Source of the DNA: Phoronis australis
Taxonomy: Eukaryota > Phoronida > Phoronidae
NCBI GenBank assembly: GCA_002633005.1
Contig: NMRA01000092.1
Location: 839,116-903,115 of the forward strand
DNA: 64,000 nucleotides
Reading direction: 5' to 3'
Positions within the stretch are counted from its first letter, which is position 1; every line of letters begins with the position of its first letter. The notes below the pieces were generated by a model that saw only the letters and a program-made list of their open reading frames with translations, searched no databases and had not been told where the DNA came from. The translations under genes and the position numbers were made by a program. Positions 1 through 9,885 of this stretch are shown piece by piece.

Positions 1-264
1 CGCCGGTGCAAATCCAATTTTTTGTTTTGACTGAAAATAGCTTCAAACTCCACGGAAATTGTGTTTTCTTGAAGGTATCTGGCACACGGCATTTCGTGAT
101 GTCATTTTACGGGTTGCTGCCTCATTTTTATCAGAGAGCTAACTCGAGAATTGTGAACGTAAACAATCCTTGCATGTAAAAAAAGATAATCCATGGATGT
201 GACCATAATTTTAAAATGAGTGGCAGAGAACAACACTGCATCTGTTGCTCTATTTTATTTTCAG

Positions 265-433
265 ACTGACCTGCGGGACACCACCAAGCTAGAGTCAATC
301 TGTTACTGCATGAAGGATGGTTTGGTGTGTGGCACCGACGGTAACACGTACCCCAACGTGTGTCAGCTGATGTATGCCTCCGTGGTTGGTGGAAAAGAGA
401 TTAAAGTAGCGAAAAAAGGCATCTGCAAAAGTG
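265..433 (+). CDS. Kazal-domain exon
   Basis: The acceptor is a pyrimidine-rich TTTTATTTTCAG ending at 264 and the donor is GTAAGAG at 434. The reading frame gives 56 codons plus one base. Cysteines are spaced as in a Kazal fold: CYC, then the VCGTDGNTYPN core, then a C two residues on and a final GIC. The CGTDGxTYxNxC signature is diagnostic for Kazal and follistatin-type domains. In the IGFBP7 group the domain is thought to be structural rather than inhibitory. Confidence 0.85.
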
Positions 434-3400
434 GTAAGAGACCATTGTATAAGGGTCAACGCAGTGTTCAGACTGTTTCTGCCATCGACCCGGTACCAAT
501 GTTTACGTCGAGGCTTTATCCGATGGTGAAATGAAGCCTCGAGTCTAACCTACAATGAAAATAGTAAACTTTTCTACAATACGTTTATTAATTATTATTT
601 AATGTTTATTACGAAAACTATTATGTACAACCGTTGGAGTAAGCCCAGAAAGCGATAGGAAGCATTTTATCTGGGCGTAAAATAGTCTTAAATAGTCAAA
701 CTACATTTTTCACAGATCAGGGGTCTTCTAATTTTAAATCACAAACAATTTTTATACACGTTTACGATTTTCAGTTCCTACGCCCATTATCACAAGGTTG
801 TTTAGGCTAAATGGCCTCTGTGTTTAGTTTAGTTTAAAGCCCACGGTGTGTGGGCCTGGTGTTAAGTCTGTTTTTGCCACTGAGGTCAACTACACTTATC
901 AGTTTTACTAAGCGAATACAAAACTGTTTTTGTTGTGGGTTTCTCTGGTGTGCGATATTCTTTAAATTATGACAAGAATTTCCTTAATTTTGCGCCCACG
1001 TTTTGTATGGATGGATGTTGATAGTTCCCAGCGTAGTTTCACAATACAAGAAATGTGAAACACTGCAATAATCCTAAAGAAACGGTGAAGGACGCTGAAC
1101 TTAAGAAAAACGAGTACTGTTACTTTGTACTGAAACAATGAAGATTGGGGTATCTTAGCAGGAACGAAACAGCACGAAATGTGTTTAAATTTGGGTCATG
1201 ATATGGCGGAAAACGTACTTTCGTTTCAATGACTGGAGCGTTCGCTGGCTGTCAGAAAGTGAGACAGTGACGTCACTCCGATGGACTGCTGGTAAAACAG
1301 CAAGATTCATAATTCGTCCACGATTATGGCAAACCCTTCAATCAAGGCTAGTTTTTTTAAACGGAAAATTATTAACTGACAATACTGTGGAATTTAGTAC
1401 TACCAGAATATGAACTGATGAATATAGACAAAGCCTTTTAGTATAGTATAGAGGATCTATTGTTCTGAAATTTCACCAGCCCGGTCTCTAGCACTTAACT
1501 CTGTGGCAAAATGAGCACGTGATTACAATTGTTGTTGACCGCTGAGCCACTTGAAGGAAGGAAATACGAAAACCTAGAAATTCGACACAGAATAAGTTGT
1601 TAAAATCCTTAGCTCATAATCAACCCACAGGAACGTCAAATGTCAAGTACAGTATTTCGACGTTTTAACAACTGCAGACTGTTCACAGACTCCGCGATGA
1701 AAAACGCTGGACCTTGTTACTGCATAAATAATACGGTATAATTGATCACCGATGGGTTTTGGGGTCACTGCACGAAAACGAAAACAGTGCGCGTACGTTC
1801 TAAAACACCATGGTTTAGTCCGAGTACAATGGACATTCATAAGTATGGTTTGACAAAATCGAAACGGATTTACAATTTTTAATAGATCTGTTTTTTGTTT
1901 TTCGTCGCCAGTTTCACTTTACATTAGTGCAGACGAAATCCTGGAATCCTGACCGGAACACGTAAATGATTTGCATGCAATACATACTCAATAGAATGTA
2001 CGTGTATAAGTTGACATTTTAATTACAATGCACGAGAATTTATAACAAGGGATGATTTTGGGCGCGCGCCCCGCGTCATTTGCGTATAAAAAATTCGAGT
2101 GACGCACTACTATGACTAGACTGATTTTATGAGAGCAAAAAGCACAATTCGATTTTGAGCCAGCTAAACAGAGCGAGATGCTGACGTCGATGTCGTTTAC
2201 ATGTCACATAGAAAGTTTACGACTTGTAAAACTCGGACCACATTTGGCTCCAGACGAGAACAAATAATTCAAAATAACTACCAAGGAATTCCGAGTTACC
2301 CCTTTCACCTCGAGATACTGTAGGCTTTCTAATTTCAGAGTTAAATTACTGAGTTACGGTTGTGTAGATATTTGGCTAAATAAAAGTCGATAAGGTCCTA
2401 CTTAATCTTAAGATTTGATCTTTAAATTTATGATGGTGCACCGTCATAATCATCTGTTGAATAAGTTAATGCCATCTTTCTCGATAGACCAAACTTCTTC
2501 TGCGTTCCGAAGTGGTGAATACCAAAGGAAAGTTTATCTTCTTGCGATTCTTATAGCGTTGCAAATTAAAGGATTAAAATCAAAATCGTTTTCGTTAAAA
2601 TGATAAGTCATGTCAAGTGTTTATTTTCAGCACCCGTAATCATCAGTCCTCCACGAAACATGCGAAACGAGAGCGGAAGTGATGTAATACTGTCATGTGA
2701 AGCCAAAGGATTTCCGATTCCGACTATTGAGTGGAGTTTCAAGAGAGGAAAAAAGATGCATGCTTTGCCAGGTAAGATTTTCAATGAAGGTTATTAGAAA
2801 CTGCCACAAGACTGGTAAAAATAACTTAGTTTTTAAATAAGGCATAGGAATCTAACCTTCCAATTAAAATTCTACCTAACAGTAAATCCTTTTGGATTGG
2901 TGTAAATCGTACAATCGTACGCCTGCACGTATGTGAATCCAGAATTTGTTCACTGTATCACACGCCATCTTTTGTGAAACTCCACCTTACAATATTCTAC
3001 AACTGACCCCAGGCGATGACTTCCATGTATCCGTCAACTCTCGCGGGGGACCAGAGCGATTTCAGGTGACAGGCTGGCTTCAATTGATGGATATTACTGA
3101 GGAACACGAGGGCGACTACTTCTGTATTGCACACAATACCGAAGGCACTTCGAAAGAAAAGGCCAGACTTAAGGTTAAGTCGAGGAAGAAGGGTAAGTGA
3201 CGACATGGGTGCAATCGTAACAAGGGCAATTTCCGGTAGGAGAAAATAATCCTCCTAAATGTAAACATATGGGCTTCCGTGTCCGCGTTGTGGACGAGAC
3301 GTCACAAAACCGTAGATTTTCCACATTTTCCTAATCAGACCAAGGGTAATTGGAAGCTTCTATCAACATTTCGCAATGAAGTAATAAGTTATTTGAGCCT

Positions 3401-4220
3401 TTATACTCGCTAGTATTCGGAATAAATGTCGGGATGGTTCAAGTCAGGCAAGTCACTGCATTTAAAAGATGGCTTGCATGCGTTTGACTTGTGGTTTTTG
3501 AAAAAAGTTCCAGAACTTTGCATGCTTTAGATTTCTAAACTAGTCAGATCACCGGAACCAACCTCAAAGTTTGGAGGATATTCGGAAGCTCCATACAAGT
3601 CTGATATTTAAACTGGTATGAACGTAATAACACTTTTGGCGAATTACTTGACGGCTGCCGGGAAAGGTCACCCTTTTCGAATCACACGATTCACTTTGTA
3701 CGACACAGTTTGAGAATGTGTTTATATCTCTGGGGAAAGTGTGTAGCATGCCCCTAGCTAAGAAGGTGCGTCGGCACCTGAGGTTCTCTTAAGGAACCCC
3801 CATGGGTAGTTCAGGTCCGCCTCAGCCACCTAAAGAATCTGTGACGTGAACACTTGACGATCCCGAGCGTACTCGGATACGTGGTAGCATTCGGAACAAT
3901 AGTGGGGTGATTTCGTATCCTACAATTGGAAAAATTGAGGCCATGAAAATACCACAGATGTTCTGGATGACTCAGTAGCCGTGTATATAAAACAATGCGC
4001 AGTCACAGATAAGGTGGTCCGTGGATATTAGACCTCAGAGTTGTCTATTAAATATACTTGTTTACGCATGTACATGTACTTGTGTGGCATCTGAACCCTG
4101 TAAGACTTACCACGCCCTCTGCTGCCTTGTTAGAAAATCAAAATTGGATGTTTTTATATAATAGGTACTGCTTTCAGCATTTTATCTTCTATTTTTTCCA
4201 TTTTAGGTGGTGAGCTCTAA
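265..4220 (+). CDS. Kazal-Ig secreted protein, 3' part (IGFBP7/KAZALD1-like)
   Basis: Four plus-strand coding exons are visible: 265-433, 2631-2771, 3013-3192 and 4207-4220. All introns are phase 1 with GT-AG ends, so the frame stays open across every join and ends at TAA 4218-4220. The first exon encodes a Kazal domain, the next two together encode one Ig domain, and the last adds a short basic tail ending GGEL. Kazal followed by a single Ig is the C-terminal order of IGFBP7 (IGFBP-rP1), IGFBPL1 and KAZALD1, which are secreted proteins that bind growth factors or matrix. In those families a cysteine-rich IGFBP domain and a signal peptide precede the Kazal domain. Here they would lie upstream of base 1, so the gene is truncated by the window and bases 1-264 are intron. 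The family is inferred from domain order; which member it is cannot be decided. A Kazal/Ig protein of another kind is the main alternative. Confidence 0.8.
434..2630 (+). other. Intron of the Kazal-Ig gene
   Basis: This 2.2-kb intron lies between the Kazal and first Ig exons. I see no further exon with matching phase, no RNA gene and no clear mobile element in it. The short ORFs here lack domain signatures and good splice context. Confidence 0.6.
2631..2771 (+). CDS. Ig-domain exon, N-terminal half
   Basis: The acceptor TTTATTTTCAG ends at 2630 and the donor GTAAGA starts at 2772; phase is 1 in and 1 out. The translation shows the first half of an I-set or C2 Ig domain: PPRN, then VILSCEAKGFPIPTIEWSF, which holds the first Ig cysteine and the invariant tryptophan of strand C. 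The exon joins in frame to the Kazal exon and to the next exon. Confidence 0.85.
3013..3192 (+). CDS. Ig-domain exon, C-terminal half
   Basis: The acceptor is CTGACCCCAG and the donor GTAAGT at 3193; phase is 1 in and 1 out. The translation contains the classic Ig strand E-F block with the DYFCIAHNTEG motif, giving the second Ig cysteine. A basic run KVKSRKKG follows at the end of the exon. The Ig domain is thus interrupted by an intron of only about 240 bases (2772-3012). Confidence 0.85.
3193..4206 (+). other. Intron before the terminal exon
   Basis: A 1.0-kb intron between the second Ig exon and the short terminal exon. Nothing beyond unique noncoding sequence was recognised. Confidence 0.55.
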
Positions 4221-4716
4221 ACAGGCACACGATGTAACACATTGCGCGTGGGAAGTTGATTAAAATCACGAAAATTAACTCAAGTGTAGGGCGAATGTGA
4301 GGAAAGTGTGCGATTTGTGTTAACGTTTTGTTTGAGTTTGCATTAAAACAAATCCTTGATAAGAATGGTGCTAATAACGTCTCTTTGTAATCGTAGTTTT
4401 AGTTGCCAGTAACTGGTTTTGACCAAATCTCTTTCCAGAAGCTTTATATCAGTAATTTTTGCAAAGGTTTGGAACATAGCTAGCTGTTCATGTCATTGTA
4501 TACCACATTTCTGGCGATTAGTGTCGAAAGACCTGACAGACAGTTATTGGAAATAGGAATTAAAGTGAATGATTGTATTTGATTGAGTATTGATATAGTA
4601 TGGAAATGAATTGGAGGACCGTTTGCAAGTGCACGCTGTTTCACTCTTCAAATGCGTCGTCAAGGTAACGCCAGTACATCACTGCCATTTTGTACTTTTT
4701 TATTATTTACAATAAA
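4207..4716 (+). CDS. Terminal exon of the Kazal-Ig gene with 3' UTR
   Basis: The acceptor is CATTTTAG ending at 4206. Only 14 coding bases follow: a codon completed from the previous exon, then GEL and TAA at 4218-4220. The 3' untranslated region probably runs to the AATAAA at 4711-4716, the first canonical polyadenylation signal I see downstream. The stop position is well supported by frame. The transcript end is inferred. Confidence 0.6.
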
Positions 4717-5155
4717 TTTTAGACGATTTCCGTGTGGTCAGTCAATTTTCATTATCATTCCCAGACCCCCAGTGAATATTACCATGTGAATGCCGTTCAG
4801 AATTTTCGCAGTTGCAACCCACTGAGAAACGGACTTCAACGAATAACTCCATGGAGTCATATATCTCGCGGATAATTTGGGCAAAGATCACATTTCGAGT
4901 GGGTGATTTTGACCTTATCACTGGTTTGGGTCAATCAAAGCCCTTGTTTGCACAGCTGTCTCAAGACACCTGAAAAACAGGCATAACTGACAGTAAGTAC
5001 ATTCTGTTGGGTTTCTCAAAGAGGAAGAAGTGCTAGGTTTACCGGCAAAATTTGAGATCCTAAAAAATGACCAAAAGTTGCTATTTTGGCTTTTTTGTAC
5101 CTAAAATCACAAATTCACGACTGCCCCGATGTAAAAGAAGTCGTGAGACTAGGGT

Positions 5156-5230
5156 TCGCTGGTTCCCTACGTGCCTAACCAGCACGCGTGCTGGCTACTG
5201 ACCACTTAGCGGCACGCAGCGAACCAGCGA
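5156..5230. repeat. Cruciform-forming nested inverted repeat
   Basis: The left arm at 5156-5175 and the right arm at 5211-5230 pair at about 18 of 20 positions. The segment between them carries a perfect 16-bp palindrome, CCAGCACGCGTGCTGG, at 5179-5194. The result is a hairpin inside a hairpin in otherwise plain intergenic DNA. It may be a tiny TIR element or a remnant of one. No flanking target duplication was identified. Confidence 0.6.
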
Positions 5231-6410
5231 GGTTGAAGTATCTGCTCTTCGCAATATGGTTTTACATTCTGGGAAGTTGATACATCCGGTGCGAAGCTGA
5301 AGGAAGAGAACCAAACCCGGATTGCAGGATATTTAATCTACTACCCTCGTCACAAGAAAAAAATCGTACTTCACGCGACGTTAGGACATGCTCAATTTTA
5401 TGCTTTGGTCAAAACGACCTATGACTGCAAGTGAACAAAAAATAAAAATATCCAATTTTTTGTGGATGTGGCTTGTGGCTTTGTTCAAAGATTCAGTATG
5501 GTGGGCTGTGGCTTCCTGCTGCTTTCATATACACGGGCTTTTCTCCCGAGCCTTATACACATCGCCAAGTCGTAACCAAACGGAAGCATCGTAAAGAATT
5601 TATCACAAAACACAACAACTCGGAGACGTTCGCAATGACCTGTGAAAGGAGAGGAAATTTTTGACATGCCAAAAATCCTCTAGCGATCGTCCACGGATTG
5701 ATTTATCCGCAAATATCACGGAAAAGGATGTTATTGCAAATCCTTCGCAACAACACGTAACCATTCGAAAACTGCTCGTAAGAATCCGAAAATGCCCCCT
5801 AACAATCATGGTATTTCAAGATTTGTTACGAATAATTTACTCTTAAGTTTTCGGACTATATATTTATGGGAATAAAACGGGCCAAATGACTTATGGACAT
5901 GTTAAATACATGTATTACTGGTTAACACAAGCGTGTCATTTCTTCTATTACTCTGCTGTCATTAAATAGTTACTTTAATTACTGCCAGGCGATGTCAGGA
6001 ACCCCATTTAGCGCCGAAATAAATTTAAACTGGTTGACCGGACCTAAAACGGGTTGGCTGGTGCTCAAACACAATAGCCGAACAAATCGCCGATTTTGAG
6101 CAAAACAAACAAATGGGTACGAAAAATAAACTCTAGATATTCCTTGAATCCTTCGAGACTTTCAAAGCGAATCTCTGAGGAAGTGCGGCCGTCGTGTTTG
6201 ATCACCAGCCTACTGGTTGTAGCACCTGCATCGTGTTTTGGGTTCGGCCAACAATAGTTTGTTTTTGGTGAGGCCTTCGCGTTTCGAAGTCAGGGCAACA
6301 GGTTTGATCACCGGCCATTTGGTTTTACAACGGTCTAGCCCACTGGTTTTGAAATCCAACCAATTTTTGATACCCTCTCCTTGGGGTATAGAGTAGTTTT
6401 GGCGCGTGTG

Positions 6411-6540
6411 CAGTGGCCGATTTGGGGGGGGGCATTGCTTGATTCCATTTGGCAGCTCGGGTGTGCGAATGTCTGAAGGGCAAAATCCTGGCTAATACCA
6501 TTCCCTGCCCCCTCAACTCAAAATCCTAGATCCGCCTCTG
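6411..6540. mobile_element. 130-bp nonautonomous TIR element, hAT-like
   Basis: The left end CAGTGGCCGATTTGGG and the right end, read inverted as CAGAGGCGGATCTAGG, form terminal inverted repeats. The element is flanked by a perfect 5-bp duplication GTGTG at 6406-6410 and 6541-6545. It is related at both ends to the elements at 45300-46242 and 62810-63105, and inside to the latter. CAG-type ends suggest the hAT superfamily. The 5-bp target duplication would fit the hAT5 group, which is an inference. It is too short to code for a transposase. Confidence 0.65.
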
Positions 6541-7661
6541 GTGTGGAAAGTTATGAGTAACACGGCTTCGTAGCATGCATTTGGTCCGCGACTGGAATTT
6601 AGGGGAGCAAGGCTGGAATTTTGAAGCTCGGTCACGGAATTATTTGCAATCTCTGATTAACAAATCTGACGATTGTTTGTCTTCATTTTTAACCTAAAAA
6701 TTCAAAAGGCGCTTCTGTTGTATAGATGGAAATCGGATAGATTTTAATGATCCCTTAAATTTGTGTACATCAACTGTGAAACAACACAAAATTATTTTTC
6801 GAAACTCATTTTTTTGTTTTTGTTCATTTTTGTTTTTTATTGCAGGTAGTCTACTCGATAGCAAATTAACTTTCGGCCTGAGCTAGACCGATTTCTTTTG
6901 GTCGTAATGACACGAGGGGCTAAGACATGCTCATGGTTAGCCACGGTGGGACACACGGGTCCATGGCCCCACCTGCTCAGTTTAAAGAAGTTATTCAGTG
7001 CGCGCGTGCTCTTGTGTAGGGAACAAACAAGTATTACTCAGAGTGCCCACGTGAGCGACCGAGTCACAAGATAAATCTGAGGGCGTGAGCGTCTTGAGCT
7101 AATAATGCAAGCCTTGCAAGGTCTTCGTGTAAGTACCGTTTGGGAGGAAATTTCGCTTGCGCGGTTAGATCGAGAAACCTCCCATAGATGCCTCTACTTG
7201 TTGAAGAGTATGATAATCAAAGTAACAAAAATACAAAGTGGGAAATAGTTAAAATGAATATGAAAAAGAAATGATAAAGAAAAGTTGATTGAACTTTGGA
7301 TAACTCGAAAGGAGAATTAAATGGTTGGCTGAACGGGGAAACAAATGTTTATTTGACCAAATACAGGGATTTGACATAGTGCCATAAATATCACTACTTA
7401 AAAAGTTATTACAGTCCGCCTAAATAATATCATGGGAAAACTGGCTCGCCCAAATCATATAATTTTTAAAGGAAGATGCATAGGTTATAATATACCAAAC
7501 ATTTAGGATATTATTTCTTAAACAAGTATTGCTCATGTTCACGATAAAATTGTATCTTAAGCATGAAAAAGCAATAAAATAGTACTTTGTTTTCAAGCAT
7601 TAAATGTTTTCAATTTTAGTTTTTTACAAGATGGGCGAAGATAATTTATACTAAACCAACT

Positions 7662-8065
7662 GCCTATGTTGTCAATAATGACTACACTACAGATTATTTT
7701 CTGATAGAGAGTTGCATGAGACAGGGTGGTTCCTTTTCAGGTCAATTATTTTGCTTTGTTGTCGGAAGTTATGTCTAACTGCATACGAAATTTAATAAAA
7801 AGGTATGCATTTTGAAAAAAATGAATTTTAAATTCTCCAGTATGTAGATGATACTGCATGTACTTTATTTCGACATGATGATAATTCTGGTACAAACTGT
7901 CTAAATTTTAAGAATTTTGGGTTATTGTCTGGCTTATTATTACATATCATGAAGAGTTCCAGGATCGTTCTTATCCGTTCATACTGGCCGCAACTTTTCA
8001 AAAGATCGACGCGTCGAAGAGACAACAAAATTTTCAATCACGATTCGATATCAAAGACTAACTAA
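7662..8065 (+). pseudogene. Decayed LINE reverse transcriptase fragment
   Basis: Two plus-strand frames together give recognisable non-LTR reverse transcriptase blocks in the right order. First comes YVVNNDYTTDYFLIES followed by MRQGGSFSGQLF, the counterpart of the usual RQGCPLSPxLF block. Then QYVDDTACTLF, with the catalytic YxDD at 7841-7852, and a later FGLLSGLLLHIMKS segment matching the conserved SGLxLNxxKS block. An internal TAA after the first block and a frameshift before the YVDD block show it is dead. The spacing suggests an L1/Tx1-like clade, but this is only an impression. Neither 5' nor 3' ends nor target duplications were found. Confidence 0.7.
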
Positions 8066-8230
8066 CTACCATTTTCAGGGGAATTTTAAAGCCGTATTTT
8101 CACGCTTTTTCCGTGCTACCACTAAGCGGGCTTATGTCCTATCAAATTATCTTTCCTTACGGAACCCCATGTCTTACTTTTCAAAAGTAGGTCATCGCTA
8201 GTAGGTTAGACTTTTAGATATTCCCTGTAG

Positions 8231-8502
8231 CTCCCACCAACAAATTGGAGTTCATAACTGATGAACAAATTGGTAACGACGTCACCATATGGATGTCTCG
8301 CGCCAAGTTAAATACTAAAGACTTTCTAACACAAAAGTATCCATATTGCGCAGTGAAAATAATATCGGAATATATCACACCAGACGCAGACCAAGATGCT
8401 ATCGACCAGTCACAAATAGTCAATAAGTCTTTATTTCAACAAGCAACAAGTCAAATTTTTCGTTTCAAAAGAATCTTAAGACATGCACTTGTTCTCATAT
8501 GA
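8231..8502 (+). CDS. Orphan exon-like ORF, unknown
   Basis: A possible acceptor TATTCCCTGTAG ends at 8230, and an open frame follows for about 90 codons to TGA at 8500-8502. The translation is mixed and hydrophilic (for example DEQIGNDVTIWMSRAKLN, then SEYITPDADQDAIDQSQI), unlike typical AT-rich noise. It lies just downstream of the LINE fragment but does not match the part of a LINE expected there. No partner exon was found. It may be a terminal exon of an unrecognised gene, a piece of another element, or chance. Confidence 0.25.
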
Positions 8503-9736
8503 ATTGAAGTTGTAGGTGTTTGTGCTGTTCACGAAGTCACTATTTGTGTGCAGCACTTTTTCCGACACAAAATCAACCCCACCATCCCAGTTTGCGTTCA
8601 TGGTGTGACTGGGGTGTGAGCGATTCTTCTGGTGTACCTATAAAATTAAAAATAGACTATTACAGTATAATGTTCATTTAGCAACACTGCCACACTGTCC
8701 CACTGGATCAGGAAATTTGTTATTTGTTAATTTGGTGTCTGTTTACGGGGACAGGGAGTAGATAAAGTGGCCGCTTATGCGCTCTATAAATCTGGCACTA
8801 CGTGGGCGAATACTTGTGCCGATATGAACACAGCAAGATCTAGTGGTGGGAGTTGGATTGTACAGCAGCTTGTTCATTGTTTAGCCACTTTATTGTTAGT
8901 GAATTAGACAACAAGGACGCTATTTCACTACTGAACCACCAATGTATTGTCAATATAGTAAATGAACTTACATTCCCATCGAGGAAGTTCAGGAAGGCAA
9001 TCAGCACCCTTGTCCTTTCTCAGTTTTGATAGGAGTAATGGCCTGAAATTAGTTATAAATTGGTACCACTCATTTCAACAGTGTAGGTCGATGTCAGTTA
9101 AAATACCTATAGGGGCCTGTTTTATAATAGGTAACTGAAGACTTAAGTTAGAAATTTGGTCCTATACTTCAACTTCACAATTGTTGAAGAAAGATTTGCC
9201 ATCTAATTAGTAGTACGTCTTAACTTAGAAATAAGTTATGCAAATTATATTTGTGAGCCTTTGTTGATACTCTTACAGACTTTATATTGTTGCTAAAGTG
9301 AGATTTCATTCAGAAAATATGTCAAGCGTAGGACCGACATTTTTGACTTAAAAGACTCCAGGTGGACCAATTTCAAACAATCTTTAAGGGACTCTAGCAC
9401 ATGTTTCATAAAGACTTTGTTTCGTATTCAGGTGAGGTATTGTTGATCCTATCTCTCAAGCTATCATGACGCCCATTCTCACCACTAGTTTTAATCCATC
9501 TGATATTCACTGAATTTGTTTCCTCCAATCACGTCGTTTTTTTACTTTGTCACATTTGGCTAATCATTTTCTGACCTTTTTGATCAACCACCTTCTAAGT
9601 GCATATCATTGACCGTTGTTTTGTATTTCCCAATATATCTTGTATATTTCTATCCTACTACATAGTCCCACTAATTGATCTCTTATGTACGCCTTGTTCT
9701 GTAAACTGACAAGACACAGCACCATGATTTAGCTGC

Positions 9737-9885
9737 TTACATGTCCGTCTTCTTTTCCAATCTCTTCACCGTAATCTTATATTCGGCACTGCCCCGCTTG
9801 CATCCATTTGTAAGGGGTTGGAGTCCATAGTAACCAAGGGTTTCACCTTTCTCCGACACTAATTTCATACACCCGTCCTTCTTAC
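9737..9885 (-). CDS. Terminal exon of the minus-strand secreted gene
   Basis: The acceptor TTTGTTTGCAG is strong. The open frame runs 49 codons to TAA at 9739-9737. It includes GYYGLQPLTNGCKRGSAEYK and a basic end. An upstream alternative acceptor (TCTTCTTAG) would lengthen the exon. No AATAAA is seen close downstream. Confidence 0.5.

Larger units (their letters stand above)
4721..7660. other. Intergenic region with little content
   Basis: Apart from the cruciform at 5156-5230 and the TIR element at 6411-6540, I see no supported gene or RNA here. The short ORFs around 5.4-5.9 kb overlap on both strands and show no protein-like composition. Confidence 0.5.
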
